Below, one piece after another: positions 42,700-51,160 of a DNA stretch of 55,352 nt; position 1 is the stretch's first letter, and each line of letters begins with the position of its first letter. The notes under the pieces were generated by a model that was not told where the DNA came from, ran no database searches, and saw only the letters and a program-made list of their open reading frames with translations. Position numbers and translations under genes: made by a program. The DNA is from DAOSEC01 sp035362935. GTDB lineage: Bacteria; Bacillota_I; Bacilli_A; ML615J-28; CAG-313. Where the stretch lies: assembly GCA_035362935.1 (NCBI GenBank), contig DAOSEC010000014.1:1-55352 (forward strand), read 5' to 3'.

Positions 42700-43101
42700 T
42701 TATGTAATCAATTGTGCAATAAGAAATACGACTAAAGATGTCATTGAAGTTAAGAAGGACCCCCATACCAAATCAATGATAGTAATCTTGACTGGCCAAT
42801 CTTTTAGTGTAGCTAAATTCGTCAAATCATACGTCGAATACGTGATGAGACCAAACAACGCCCCAACACCTAACGCATATGACCAACTATTTTTTTCAAT
42901 TGCTGGGTTTATAACAAAGAAAACAATACCGGCTATAAATATCAAATAGAAAACAATCGCTGCAATCCAATCCGTGTCTTTTTTTAATAAATGTCCTAAA
43001 TATGTTTGATATGTTTTTTTCGCAACAAGTGCGAGCCAAACTATATCGATCGCAAAAAATACAACAATTGCAATCACATAATACAATAAAAATAATCCCA
43101 T
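42700..43101 (-). CDS. DUF2177 membrane protein
   Basis: This 133-aa protein has four membrane helices. It shows the DUF2177 pattern: FFAIDIVWLALVAKKTYQ near the start and GALFGLITYSTYDLTNLATLKDWPVKITIIDLVWGSFL in the second half. Its function is unknown. It is first in the operon with the DhaL-DegV fusion and DUF1295 protein, whose lipid links make a membrane-lipid role plausible. Confidence 0.85.
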   Translation of the reverse strand: MGLFLLYYVIAIVVFFAIDIVWLALVAKKTYQTYLGHLLKKDTDWIAAIVFYLIFIAGIVFFVINPAIEKNSWSYALGVGALFGLITYSTYDLTNLATLKDWPVKITIIDLVWGSFLTSMTSLVVFLIAQLIT

Positions 43102-43163
43102 AACTTCACCTCTAAATGAATAATATTCTTGTGTTTATTATATCATATATTGTCACAAACCAT

Positions 43164-43817
43164 TTATATATTTGCTTTTTTAAATGTGAAATTTCTATTA
43201 CAATCACTCGCAACTAATACTAGTTGATATTGTTCACACAGATATTGAATTGTCTGTTTACCAAAGATAGAAATGTGTGTTTCATCACGAATATAATGAG
43301 ATTTTAAAATGTCTTCATCCAGATCGGCATGGAGTAATGTCATAATTGCTAACACTCCTCCGGGTTTTAATAAACCAATCACTAGTTCAATGTTATACTT
43401 AACATCATCAAAATGTTCAAACACTTCTGTTGATGTGATAAAATCGTATTTTAATCCTAAACTTGATATATCATTATGAAAATAGGGGTCATAGTGATTC
43501 ATTTCAACGGAGAACTCTTTTTTTACAATCTCACAAAGTACCGCATTTGGTCCACTGCCAAAATCAAGACCTAGGCTTGTTTTACCAATAAATGGGTATA
43601 AGTACTGGTTTAAAAAATGACTTAAAAAATGATAATACCCATCATCTTCAATCGAATTGTTGTGTAACAAATATCGTTTTTTTTCTAAGTCGTGTGGCAA
43701 TATCAAAGAGCGATTCTTGAAAAACAGGTCACATCTAATACATCTGTGGTACCATTCTTTTGTTCTCTCATTGATTACATCACGGGTGTTCCCACCACAT
43801 AATATACATTCTACCAT
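43164..43817 (-). CDS. Zinc-ribbon class I SAM methyltransferase
   Basis: This 217-aa protein has an N-terminal treble-clef/zinc ribbon (CILCGG...CIRCDLFF) and a methyltransferase fold: SAM loop LDFGSGPNAVL, acidic NHYDPYF, TSTEVFEHFDD and LLKPGGVLAIMT. The substrate is unknown; similar proteins modify small molecules or sugars. The ATG at 43817 follows AGGTG and is preferred over a GTG three codons earlier. Confidence 0.85.
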   Translation of the reverse strand: MVECILCGGNTRDVINERTKEWYHRCIRCDLFFKNRSLILPHDLEKKRYLLHNNSIEDDGYYHFLSHFLNQYLYPFIGKTSLGLDFGSGPNAVLCEIVKKEFSVEMNHYDPYFHNDISSLGLKYDFITSTEVFEHFDDVKYNIELVIGLLKPGGVLAIMTLLHADLDEDILKSHYIRDETHISIFGKQTIQYLCEQYQLVLVASDCNRNFTFKKANI

Positions 43818-43874
43818 ACTTTGCACCTATTACCTTTTCCTACGTATATTATATCATATCTTTCGCTTAAATGA

Positions 43875-43898
43875 AGAAAAAAGGCTAGAATAGCCTTT
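43875..43898 (-). terminator. Terminator of the lipoprotein gene
   Basis: AAAGGCTA-TTC-TAGCCTTT followed by TTTC on the minus strand, overlapping the stop codon. Confidence 0.78.
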
Positions 43899-44482
43899 TA
43901 AAGATTGTTGGGTTGGTTAAACTGAAACAAAAATCCTGAATAATATGTTCTTCCTTCTACATGTGAAGATCCTTGTTTCGTAACGACCCCATTCGTCATT
44001 TCTTTTGTTAAATAAAATGAGCTGATTTCAAATTCATTCGTTTCTTCTGATATATTCTCGCACAAAATGTCTAAGTATATTTTGTTTCCATCTTCTTCCA
44101 CATTGTAAAAATCATCTCTTTTTCGTTCATCAAACATATTTAACTTAAGTGACTCAAATTGATAACCATTTTTTTGTTCGATGATAATTCTTACAATCAG
44201 CGTCGAATTCATTTCAACTATAGAAGTGTAATAAAGTTCAATCGGAGCTGGAGAATTTATTGGAATATACTGATTGCTTATTGTTCTAAACTGATTTGTT
44301 GGATTCGTATACTTCCAATTGTAGTAATGAATGAATTCGCCTTCGATTTCATGATACTCTAAATCATAAAATTTGATGTCTATTAGTTTTCCATAATTTG
44401 ACCCACTTGATGCATTATACCAACAACCGCTCAGTGGAGATAATAATAATACAATGAATGTTAGTAAAATAATTTTCTTCAT
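43898..44482 (-). CDS. Predicted lipoprotein of unknown function
   Basis: This 194-aa lipoprotein has signal peptide MKKIILLTFIVLLLS and lipobox PLSGCW. The mature part is rich in Tyr/Glu/Asn with alternating beta pattern and matches no family I recognise. The start at 44482 has GGAGATCGT immediately upstream; 15 further in-frame codons have no site. It lies 13 bp behind the small membrane protein gene, so the two probably work together. Confidence 0.75.
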   Translation of the reverse strand: MKKIILLTFIVLLLSPLSGCWYNASSGSNYGKLIDIKFYDLEYHEIEGEFIHYYNWKYTNPTNQFRTISNQYIPINSPAPIELYYTSIVEMNSTLIVRIIIEQKNGYQFESLKLNMFDERKRDDFYNVEEDGNKIYLDILCENISEETNEFEISSFYLTKEMTNGVVTKQGSSHVEGRTYYSGFLFQFNQPNNL

Positions 44483-44495
44483 ACGATCTCCTTCA

Positions 44496-44843
44496 TCAAT
44501 ATAATAATGGTAATAACAACATTCCAATCATATAACTAAATAAGTTGGCAAGTATAGATATTAAAAAAGCTTTCGGAAGTGATTTAACGATCAAGTACAA
44601 AACTATTGTTTCGACAATAACAATGGTCAGTTCTAGTAATAGAAGAGACTGATGTTGTAGATAGTATGGTATTTGTATTGATACTAAATTCATAATTGGG
44701 TTTGTTATGAGATTGGCAAGTATAAACAAAGACGTTAGTTTCCTATTTTTGTTACTTAAACTATACACAACGATTCCTTCAACAACTAATGTAATCAATA
44801 ATGGAATCCCCAAATACCTAACTATATCTATTGTAACAAACAT
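44496..44843 (-). CDS. Small four-helix membrane protein
   Basis: This 115-aa hydrophobic protein has about four helices (YLGIPLLITLVVEGIVVYSL; LFILANLITNPIMNLVSI; LLLELTIVIVETIVLYLIV; AFLISILANLFSYMIGMLLL). The repeated ILANLxxNP/SY pattern suggests an internal duplication. The function is unknown. A TTGGAG site precedes the ATG. It forms a two-gene unit with the downstream lipoprotein. Confidence 0.75.
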   Translation of the reverse strand: MFVTIDIVRYLGIPLLITLVVEGIVVYSLSNKNRKLTSLFILANLITNPIMNLVSIQIPYYLQHQSLLLLELTIVIVETIVLYLIVKSLPKAFLISILANLFSYMIGMLLLPLLY

Positions 44844-44908
44844 TCATTCACTCCAAAAACAATCATAAGTCTATGTTCATTATAACATCTGAAAAAAAAT
44901 TGTCAATA

Positions 44909-44936
44909 CAAAAAGCCGTAAGTTTTCACTTACGGC
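44909..44936 (-). terminator. Terminator of rlmCD
   Basis: GCCGTAAGT (44915-44923) pairs with ACTTACGGC (44928-44936); TTTTTGTA follows on the minus strand, 8 bp past the stop. Confidence 0.87.
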
Positions 44937-44943
44937 ACTTTTA

Positions 44944-46311
44944 CTAAATTCGTTCAAGCAAACAAACAGCTTCAACATTAGATGTTTGTGGAAACATATC
45001 AATTGGTTGAATGTACCGAACACGATACTTTGACTGTAGATGGCTCACGTTTTTAGCAAGTGTTGATGGGTTACAAGACACATAAACTAGTTTTTTAACA
45101 GGGTGATCTTGTAAATAATGAATCAATTTCAAATCTAACCCACTTCTTGGTGGATTAACGATAAATACATCTGGTTTAAATCCCTCTTTTAGAAAACGGT
45201 CCAAATGTGGATATAAGTTTCCTGAATAAAAGTGAACATTGGTAATATTGTTTTTCAGTGCAGTTTCTTTCGCACTCGTGATGGCATCTTTGTTAAAATC
45301 AATTCCACGGACTTCTTTTGCTTTGCTAGATAACCATAATCCGATTGCACCTACTCCACAAAATCCGTCTACAACATTTTCCTTCCCAGTTAAATTAGCA
45401 GCCTTTTTGACTTCATTGTATAACTTGGTAGCTTGAATGGTATTAAGTTGGAAAAACGATGTTGGAAGTAAAGAGAATGTGATATCTCCTAGTGTTTCAT
45501 CTATGCTTGGTTTTCCTGCTATATTTATGGTAGTTTCACCAAATATTTCAATTGCCTTAGGGTCTTTGTTAATGCTGTAATTTACCGAAACAATTGGTGT
45601 AATGTTTATCAAACTAGAAGCTATTTTAATGGTTCTTTGATCTTCTTTAAATAGTACAAGTGTTACTTGAACTTCATTCGTTGTTTCAGATCCTCTTACA
45701 ACCAAATGACGCAAAACTCCATCATTGATTTTCGGATTATAAGCAATTACTTCGTGTTTGGTCAAATATGCTTTTATCTCTTTTGTTACCTTAGCAATTA
45801 ATTTACTTTCAACAATGCAATGATCAATATAAACCAAGCTATTGGACTCTTTGGCATATAGTCCTGTCACTAATTGATTGCCATCATAACGAACAGGCAA
45901 CTGATTTTTATTGCGATAAAACCATGGTTCTTCCATACCGATTGTATCACGCAACTCTGCTTTTGGCATATCACCTTCATAATACCGTTCAAATGCACGA
46001 TAAATCATATCGTGTTTTTCCTTTAATTGTGTTTCATAGTTAATATGTTGAATTTGACAACCACCACAGCGATCAAAATAAGGACAGTCAGGTTTAATGC
46101 GATTTGGGGATGCTTTTTTAATCTTCTTTATTCTAGCCTTAGAATATCCTTCTTGGACATCTGTAATGACAACTTCAATCTCTTCACCAGGAATGGCACC
46201 ATCTACAAATATAGCCAGCCGTTTATAGTATCCAATCCCCTCACCATTGATTCCTAATCGTTTGATTGTAATCAAGACTTCTTGATTTAATGTTAATTTA
46301 TTTTCATTCAT
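44944..46311 (-). CDS. rlmCD: 23S rRNA (uracil-C5) methyltransferase RlmCD
   Basis: This 455-aa RumA-type enzyme makes m5U in 23S rRNA (positions 747 and 1939 in Bacillus). It has an N-terminal TRAM domain (NQEVLITIKRLGINGEGIGYYKRLAIFVDGAIPGE), the iron-sulfur Cys set CPYFDRCGGCQ near 75-85, SAM loop VDGFCGVGAIGLWL, NPPRSGLD and the nucleophile in YVSCNPSTLA. Single RlmCD rather than separate RlmC/RlmD is usual for Firmicutes. Confidence 0.92.
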   Translation of the reverse strand: MNENKLTLNQEVLITIKRLGINGEGIGYYKRLAIFVDGAIPGEEIEVVITDVQEGYSKARIKKIKKASPNRIKPDCPYFDRCGGCQIQHINYETQLKEKHDMIYRAFERYYEGDMPKAELRDTIGMEEPWFYRNKNQLPVRYDGNQLVTGLYAKESNSLVYIDHCIVESKLIAKVTKEIKAYLTKHEVIAYNPKINDGVLRHLVVRGSETTNEVQVTLVLFKEDQRTIKIASSLINITPIVSVNYSINKDPKAIEIFGETTINIAGKPSIDETLGDITFSLLPTSFFQLNTIQATKLYNEVKKAANLTGKENVVDGFCGVGAIGLWLSSKAKEVRGIDFNKDAITSAKETALKNNITNVHFYSGNLYPHLDRFLKEGFKPDVFIVNPPRSGLDLKLIHYLQDHPVKKLVYVSCNPSTLAKNVSHLQSKYRVRYIQPIDMFPQTSNVEAVCLLERI

Positions 46312-46383
46312 ACTTAGACTTCACCTTTCCTATATAAAACATTATACCATAATCTTTGCTTTTTTTCTAGTTTTTCCTATATG

Positions 46384-46409
46384 TAAAATAACCACCAGAG
46401 TGGTTATTT
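46384..46409 (-). terminator. Terminator of the RCC1-repeat gene
   Basis: AAATAACCAC (46386-46395) pairs with GTGGTTATTT (46400-46409) and overlaps the stop codon; a T-run follows on the minus strand. Confidence 0.75.
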
Positions 46410-47705
46410 CAAAAGCTTCATATGGGTTGATAATAAAACATTTCGTTCTTTTTCATAATACACTATGGTAAAAATAATCTCGTCAAACACAATCGCAACA
46501 AGTATAAGAATACTTATAAAATAGGTAAAGAAATGACTTTTTTGATGTGTGATGATTGGTATAGGATATGCAAAATAGTTCATCAATCCTGTTGTTCCTA
46601 ATTGCATTTGCTCATTATTTCCCCAAACCAATACGTCATGATTTGTTGTTAAAGCAATCGCATGATGAGTTCCGGTCGAAATTTGCATGATATTGTATTG
46701 ATGTGCATTTTGAACCAATGAAGGCAATGGTATGATTGTATTGTTTTGCCCTTGTGCAATGACTCCATAATCACTGCTACCAAAAGCATAAGCCTTACCG
46801 GTACTTCCAATCGAAATAACACCATTTTCAAAAGATGACACTTGAAATACATATTCCATATCATCTGATACTATTGTAGGTAATATATTTTGTTCCAACG
46901 ATGCAATGCCTAATCTGCCATCTTCTGTATTTCCAAAGCTAATCATTCTACCGGAATTGTTGATGGCGACGGTAAAATCATTGCCCAATGCTACGTCAGT
47001 GGCATATTGGAAATTGGTCATTGGGGTTACTTTTTTAAGTGTTTTGCTAAAAGCAAAAGAGTCTTTGCTAGAGCCTAACTGGTTATTTGAATTATTCCCA
47101 GCCATCCATAAATTACCTGTACGATCAATAAACGCAGTGGTCTGTTCAGAAACATATACTGATACTACTTTTGCAACACCAACATTCAATTGAACAGGTG
47201 TCCGCTCCATTGCAGTCACACTTAGTAGTTCTCCAAATAGATTTGTGCCCCAACCAAATGCTTTTCCAGTCTCAGTAGTGACAATTACATGATGATCACT
47301 GGCTGCAATATCAATTACCGTTTCATTTAGGAAAAATGCTTTTACAACTTGTTTTGGACTACTTACAGGCGTATTATCTGCTTGTGGTAAAATACCAAAA
47401 TCATTAGGATCTTCACCCCAATAATAGACATTTCCTTTGTCCGTTAATACATAGGTAGATGTTTTACTAAATGCAATTTTAATTGGTATTTCTTTTGAAA
47501 AGTCTCGTTTGGTAAATTCTGTTTTTTGAATGTTACCATTTCCAAAAATGTATATGCTACCTCTATCATCAATTAAACCCGAGTAGTTATACCCAGCATG
47601 AACCGAAACTATTTTAGACATTCTTGCATTTGCTAGATGTGAGGATGTGGCCATAACAAAAAAAGCAATAATTACCAAAGCGATGAAAAACTTCTTTGAT
47701 TTCAT
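46404..47705 (-). CDS. RCC1-repeat (beta-propeller) membrane protein
   Basis: This 433-aa protein has an N-terminal signal/anchor (FFIALVIIAFFVMATSS), then about seven RCC1 blades over residues 30-380 recognisable by YIFGNG, YYWGEDPNDFG, FGWGTNLFGEL, WMAGNNSNNQLGS, SFGNTEDGRLG, YAFGSSDYGV and LVWGNNEQMQLG. A C-terminal membrane helix (FFTYFISILILVAIVFDEIIFTIVYY) and a short basic tail end it. The propeller should face outward and probably binds protein or sugar ligands. GAGGAGG precedes the ATG. Confidence 0.88.
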   Translation of the reverse strand: MKSKKFFIALVIIAFFVMATSSHLANARMSKIVSVHAGYNYSGLIDDRGSIYIFGNGNIQKTEFTKRDFSKEIPIKIAFSKTSTYVLTDKGNVYYWGEDPNDFGILPQADNTPVSSPKQVVKAFFLNETVIDIAASDHHVIVTTETGKAFGWGTNLFGELLSVTAMERTPVQLNVGVAKVVSVYVSEQTTAFIDRTGNLWMAGNNSNNQLGSSKDSFAFSKTLKKVTPMTNFQYATDVALGNDFTVAINNSGRMISFGNTEDGRLGIASLEQNILPTIVSDDMEYVFQVSSFENGVISIGSTGKAYAFGSSDYGVIAQGQNNTIIPLPSLVQNAHQYNIMQISTGTHHAIALTTNHDVLVWGNNEQMQLGTTGLMNYFAYPIPIITHQKSHFFTYFISILILVAIVFDEIIFTIVYYEKERNVLLSTHMKLLK

Positions 47706-47762
47706 ACGACTACCTCCTCTTTTATCATAATTATATTATAAATACTATCATTAGTCTATAAA

Positions 47763-47789
47763 AATAAAAAAAGAAGCCGAAGCTTCTTT
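47763..47789 (-). terminator. Terminator of the small zinc-ribbon gene
   Basis: AAAGAAGC-CGAA-GCTTCTTT with a long T-run on the minus strand, 6 bp past the stop. Confidence 0.88.
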
Positions 47790-47794
47790 CTCCA

Positions 47795-47950
47795 TTACTT
47801 ACGTGTTTGTTGTTTGCGTGATTCGCGGCAGCTTTTGCATCTTACAGGTGCACTTGCTAACCCTTTTTCTTTGTAGAATGCTTGTTCACCTTCTGTGAAA
47901 ATGAAATCTGCACCACAGTCTTTGCATTTGATTGTTAAATCTTTAGACAT
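47795..47950 (-). CDS. 51-aa zinc-ribbon protein (zf-trcl type)
   Basis: This is a small cytoplasmic protein with two zinc knuckles, CKDCG (Cys9, Cys12) and CKSCR (Cys38, Cys41), around the conserved FIFTEGEQAFYKEKGL. It ends in a basic tail SRKQQTRK. This matches the 'zinc-ribbon domain containing protein' family common in Firmicutes, presumed to bind nucleic acid. GGAGGG precedes the ATG, and it has its own promoter and terminator. It is short enough to be skipped by gene callers. Confidence 0.88.
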   Translation of the reverse strand: MSKDLTIKCKDCGADFIFTEGEQAFYKEKGLASAPVRCKSCRESRKQQTRK

Positions 47951-48086
47951 GTACTTTTCCCTCCATTGGAATAAATTTGTTGAGAATTTGTTTTAAAATT
48001 TTAATACTAACCGATGACTTTAATTGTTAATGAACTAGAATGAAGGAAAGGTACTAAATTGTTTTAAAATGATATCTCATGTAATC

Positions 48087-48115
48087 ATTATAACATAAGA
48101 GTCCCTCTTATGCAA
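48087..48115 (-). promoter_or_regulatory. Promoter with palindromic operator, small zinc-ribbon gene
   Basis: TATAAT (48087-48092) with a 17-bp spacer to TTGCAT (48110-48115). The spacer is filled by the dyad CATAAGAG-TCC-CTCTTATG (48094-48112), placing a bound dimer directly on the promoter. The leader is about 130 nt. Confidence 0.55.
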
Positions 48116-48166
48116 TACAAATCCAACATTTCTTTTTATATACTAACTGATTGTTTATAGAGTTGA

Positions 48167-48829
48167 TTATTTGCTATGGTCAACTCTATTTTGTTCTTCT
48201 TGTAGTAAATGCTCAATTGTTTTTTCAAGTTCTTGAATATGAGATTTTAATTTTGTAATTTCGTCTGCAACAGCGCTACATGGAGAAGTGATCTCCTTCA
48301 TTACCAAGTTTTGTGGTTTTTTTGGTATGATTCTTGCAGGTACTCCTACAACTGTTGTGTAGTCTGGTGTATCTTGTAACACCACAGATCCTGCACCAAC
48401 TTTGCACCCTTCACCTATTGTAATATTACCTAATACTTTTGCTCCTGCGTAGATCGTTGCATTGTTTTTAATCGTAGGGTGACGTTTTCCTGGTGCATCC
48501 GAAGTCCCACCAAGTGTTACACCTTGAAAAATGGTTACATTGTCTCCAATAATCGTGGTTTCACCGATGACGACCCCCATACCGTGATCAATAAACATTC
48601 CTTTTCCTATCTTCGCACCTGGATGAATTTCTATTCCAGTGAAAAAACGAGAAACTTGACTAATTACTCGAGCGATAAACTTAAGCTTTAGTCTGTAAAA
48701 GAAATGCGCAACACGGTAGTTGAATAATGCGTGAACTCCCTGATATGTTAATAAAATTGATAGTTTGGATCCTGCTGCTGGATCTCGTTGTTTTGCAGCG
48801 TTAACATCCGCTCTTAAATATTTAAACAT
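48167..48829 (-). CDS. cysE: Serine O-acetyltransferase
   Basis: This 220-aa left-handed beta-helix acetyltransferase makes O-acetylserine. Motifs GIEIHPGAKIGKGMFIDHGMGVVIGETTIIGDNVTIFQGVTLGG and GAKVLGNITIGEGCKVGAGSVVL are intact. The N-terminal helical part is the short EpsC type. A coiled C-terminal tail (ADEITKLKSHIQELEKTIEHLLQEE) is longer than usual. It starts 12 bp after cysK. Confidence 0.95.
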   Translation of the reverse strand: MFKYLRADVNAAKQRDPAAGSKLSILLTYQGVHALFNYRVAHFFYRLKLKFIARVISQVSRFFTGIEIHPGAKIGKGMFIDHGMGVVIGETTIIGDNVTIFQGVTLGGTSDAPGKRHPTIKNNATIYAGAKVLGNITIGEGCKVGAGSVVLQDTPDYTTVVGVPARIIPKKPQNLVMKEITSPCSAVADEITKLKSHIQELEKTIEHLLQEEQNRVDHSK

Positions 48830-48841
48830 GAGTATCCCTTC

Positions 48842-49771
48842 TTAGTAATCAAATAATGGAGTTGATAGATATCGTTCACCCGAATCTGGTAACACCACTA
48901 TAATACGTTTTCCTTTGTTTTCTGGTCTTTTCGCAATTACAGTAGCAGCTTGAAGTGCTGCACCGGATGATATTCCAACCAATACTCCTTCAACTCTGGA
49001 TAGTTCTCTTGCTTTTTGGAATGCTTCTTCATTCGTCACTTGTATGATTTCATCAATCACATTTCGATTTAGAACTTGTGGCACAAATCCTGCTCCAATT
49101 CCTTGTATTTTGTGAGGTCCTGGAACCCCACCACTTAAAACTGGCGAATCAGTTGGTTCGACAGCTATAATCTTAACATTTGGTAATTCAGACTTTAAAA
49201 CCTCTCCAACTCCTGTAATGGTTCCACCTGTTCCAACTCCTGCAACAAAGAAATCTACTTGTCGATCTGTATCATTTAATATTTCGACCGCAGTAGTCAT
49301 TCTATGGATTCTAGCATTAGCAATGTTTTCAAATTGCATTGGCATCACTGCGTTTTTATTTTGTCTTAACACATCCTCTGCACGTGCAATAGCGCCTTTC
49401 ATTCCTTCTGGCTGAGGGGTCAACCGAACTTCTGCTCCTAATGCTCTCATAATCTGCACACGCTCTTTGCTCATTGTTTCAGGACCAAAAATGAGCAACT
49501 TATATCCTTTTGCCGCGCACACAAATGCCAAACCGACACCTGTATTACCACTTGATGGTTCAACGATTAGTGAATGCTCTGTAATTAGTCCTCTATTTTC
49601 TAGTTCTTCGATTAAGGCGAATGCTAGTCGATCTTTAACACTGCTTAAAGGATTGAAACTTTCAAGTTTACCAATAATTTGTGCTTCAAGGTTATTAGAT
49701 TGCTCAAATTTATGTAATCGAAGCATTGGAGTATTCCCAATTAAATCTGTATAATTATTTGCGATTTTCAC
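48842..49771 (-). CDS. cysK: Cysteine synthase A
   Basis: This 309-aa PLP enzyme makes cysteine from O-acetylserine and sulfide. PLP-Lys is in NPLSSVKDRLAFALI (about residue 46), the substrate loop is EPSSGNTGVGLAF, and GTGGTITGVGEVLK binds phosphate. The start is GTG behind AAGAGTG. A promoter at 49808-49836 serves the cysK-cysE pair; no S-box or T-box leader is visible. Confidence 0.96.
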   Translation of the reverse strand: MKIANNYTDLIGNTPMLRLHKFEQSNNLEAQIIGKLESFNPLSSVKDRLAFALIEELENRGLITEHSLIVEPSSGNTGVGLAFVCAAKGYKLLIFGPETMSKERVQIMRALGAEVRLTPQPEGMKGAIARAEDVLRQNKNAVMPMQFENIANARIHRMTTAVEILNDTDRQVDFFVAGVGTGGTITGVGEVLKSELPNVKIIAVEPTDSPVLSGGVPGPHKIQGIGAGFVPQVLNRNVIDEIIQVTNEEAFQKARELSRVEGVLVGISSGAALQAATVIAKRPENKGKRIIVVLPDSGERYLSTPLFDY

Positions 49772-49807
49772 AATATCACTCTTCTTTCATTTCGTTTTCA
49801 TAAAGAT

Positions 49808-49836
49808 ATTTTATTCATTTTGACAACTTTTCTCAA
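49808..49836 (-). promoter_or_regulatory. Promoter of cysK-cysE
   Basis: TTGAGA (49831-49836), 17-bp spacer, TAAAAT (49808-49813); each box matches 5 of 6 consensus bases. Confidence 0.72.
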
Positions 49837-49852
49837 GTGATATGATAATAAA

Positions 49853-49884
49853 TAAAAAAGGATAAATGTATTCACACTTATCCT
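49853..49884 (-). terminator. Terminator of mscL
   Basis: AGGATAA (49859-49865) pairs with TTATCCT (49878-49884); TTTTTTATTT follows on the minus strand. Confidence 0.78.
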
Positions 49885-49891
49885 ATAATAA

Positions 49892-50395
49892 CTATTTTTG
49901 TAGATTTTTTTCTAGCAATACTTTTATGTCTTGAAGCAAATCTTCAACCTTTGGTTTTTGTGCTTCTATAGCAGCATGTTCAGCTTTTACTTGATCGTCT
50001 ATTATTTTTGCGGCAGCTTTTTCTTCGAACTCTTTTTTGTGTGCTAGGTCTTCTACCTTAGCTTTAGCTTTCCCTATGATATAAACAATTGTAAATACGG
50101 TCAATGCAATGATCAAAAAATCTAGGATATTTTGAATAAATAAACCATATGTTATGGCATGTTCTGCTTGAATTAAGTTTCCTAGATTATCAAATTGTGC
50201 GGCTTCAAGCACGATTTTTAAATTTTCAAAACTTTTACCACGGCCAAGCACCAATCCAATCAATGGTGTTATGATGTCTTTTACTAAACTTGCAACGATT
50301 TTTCCAAAAGCTCCCCCTATGATTACCGCAACCGCCAAATCTAATACATTTCCTTTTTTGATAAATTTACCAAACTCATTAAAAAATCTTTTCAT
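49892..50395 (-). CDS. mscL: Large-conductance mechanosensitive channel MscL
   Basis: This 167-aa osmotic safety valve has TM1 VLDLAVAVIIGGAFGKIVASLV with its Gly-packed pore, KDIITPLIGLVLG, and TM2 LFIQNILDFLIIALTVFTIVYII. The Lys/Glu-rich C-terminal helix is about 30 residues longer than in E. coli. The ATG at 50395 is preferred; an in-frame ATG at 50416 has no ribosome site and precedes GGGGG. Confidence 0.94.
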   Translation of the reverse strand: MKRFFNEFGKFIKKGNVLDLAVAVIIGGAFGKIVASLVKDIITPLIGLVLGRGKSFENLKIVLEAAQFDNLGNLIQAEHAITYGLFIQNILDFLIIALTVFTIVYIIGKAKAKVEDLAHKKEFEEKAAAKIIDDQVKAEHAAIEAQKPKVEDLLQDIKVLLEKNLQK

Positions 50396-50466
50396 TTTAA
50401 AAACCCCCTTTATCATTAATTATAACACGAATATCAACATTGTCTATAGATAATATGGTGAATGTC

Positions 50467-50494
50467 TTGAAACTCATCAAATATTTGTTATAAT
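50467..50494 (+). promoter_or_regulatory. Promoter of the Pr6Pr-type gene
   Basis: TTGAAA (50467-50472), 16-bp spacer and extended -10 TG-T-TATAAT (TATAAT at 50489-50494). Confidence 0.7.
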
Positions 50495-50513
50495 ATAATC
50501 TGAGGTGAACAAT

Positions 50514-51143
50514 ATGGCACTAAGACTCAAACCATTTCTAAGATGGTCAATCGTTATTCTAGCACTACTTGGAATCGTAATGAATCTTGTAGTATCAGGA
50601 ACAGATCCATTATTTCCATCATTAAGGAATGCAAACTCATTTTTGTTTTTCACTATCCAAAGTAATCTTATTGTATTTATCTGGTTTATCATTTCCTTGT
50701 ATACACATCATACCCACAAAACTTCAAAATATTTGAAGCCAGTTTACAAAGGTGCAATGACATCATATATCACTCTAACATTTTTAGTGTTTTTGACAAT
50801 TTTAGAACCAATCTATCAACCGACAGGCTTACATTTGGTTTCTTCTGTTTTATTACACTACGTTGTTCCTTTTCTCGTTATTGTTGATTGGGTGCTATAT
50901 GAAGAAACTAAGTCTTACCAATATCGCTTTATATTCTTGTGGCTAACTTATCCATTAGGATACATGATTTATGGTTTGTTCATTGCTTTAATCTTTGAAA
51001 AGTATTTGTATCCATTCTTTAACATTTCACAACTTGGCTGGCTCATAATACCTTATATCTTTATTTTAACACTAGTCTATTTCATTATTTCCTATACATA
51101 CATTGTTTTAAATAGACGAATGCATAAAAGAAGAAAAGTGTAG
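50514..51143 (+). CDS. Pr6Pr-family membrane protein
   Basis: This 209-aa six-helix membrane protein has the Pr6Pr pattern: an early NSFLFFTIQSNLIVFIWF, then SVLLHYVVPFLVIVDWVLYEE and FLWLTYPLGYMIYGLF. The function is unknown. The ATG at 50514 follows GAGGTGAAC; a GTG at 50505 falls inside that site. It converges on the YwaF-like gene with a shared terminator. Confidence 0.8.
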   Translation: MALRLKPFLRWSIVILALLGIVMNLVVSGTDPLFPSLRNANSFLFFTIQSNLIVFIWFIISLYTHHTHKTSKYLKPVYKGAMTSYITLTFLVFLTILEPIYQPTGLHLVSSVLLHYVVPFLVIVDWVLYEETKSYQYRFIFLWLTYPLGYMIYGLFIALIFEKYLYPFFNISQLGWLIIPYIFILTLVYFIISYTYIVLNRRMHKRRKV

Positions 51144-51160
51144 TTTTGCTACACTTTTTT
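51134..51160. terminator. Bidirectional terminator
   Basis: AAAAGTGTAG-TTTTG-CTACACTTTTTT between the convergent Pr6Pr- and YwaF-type genes. Confidence 0.88.

Noticed and set aside
48094..48112. Dyad as terminator of cysE
   Set aside because: It lacks a T-run on the minus strand and sits exactly in a promoter spacer; kept as operator, with lower confidence.
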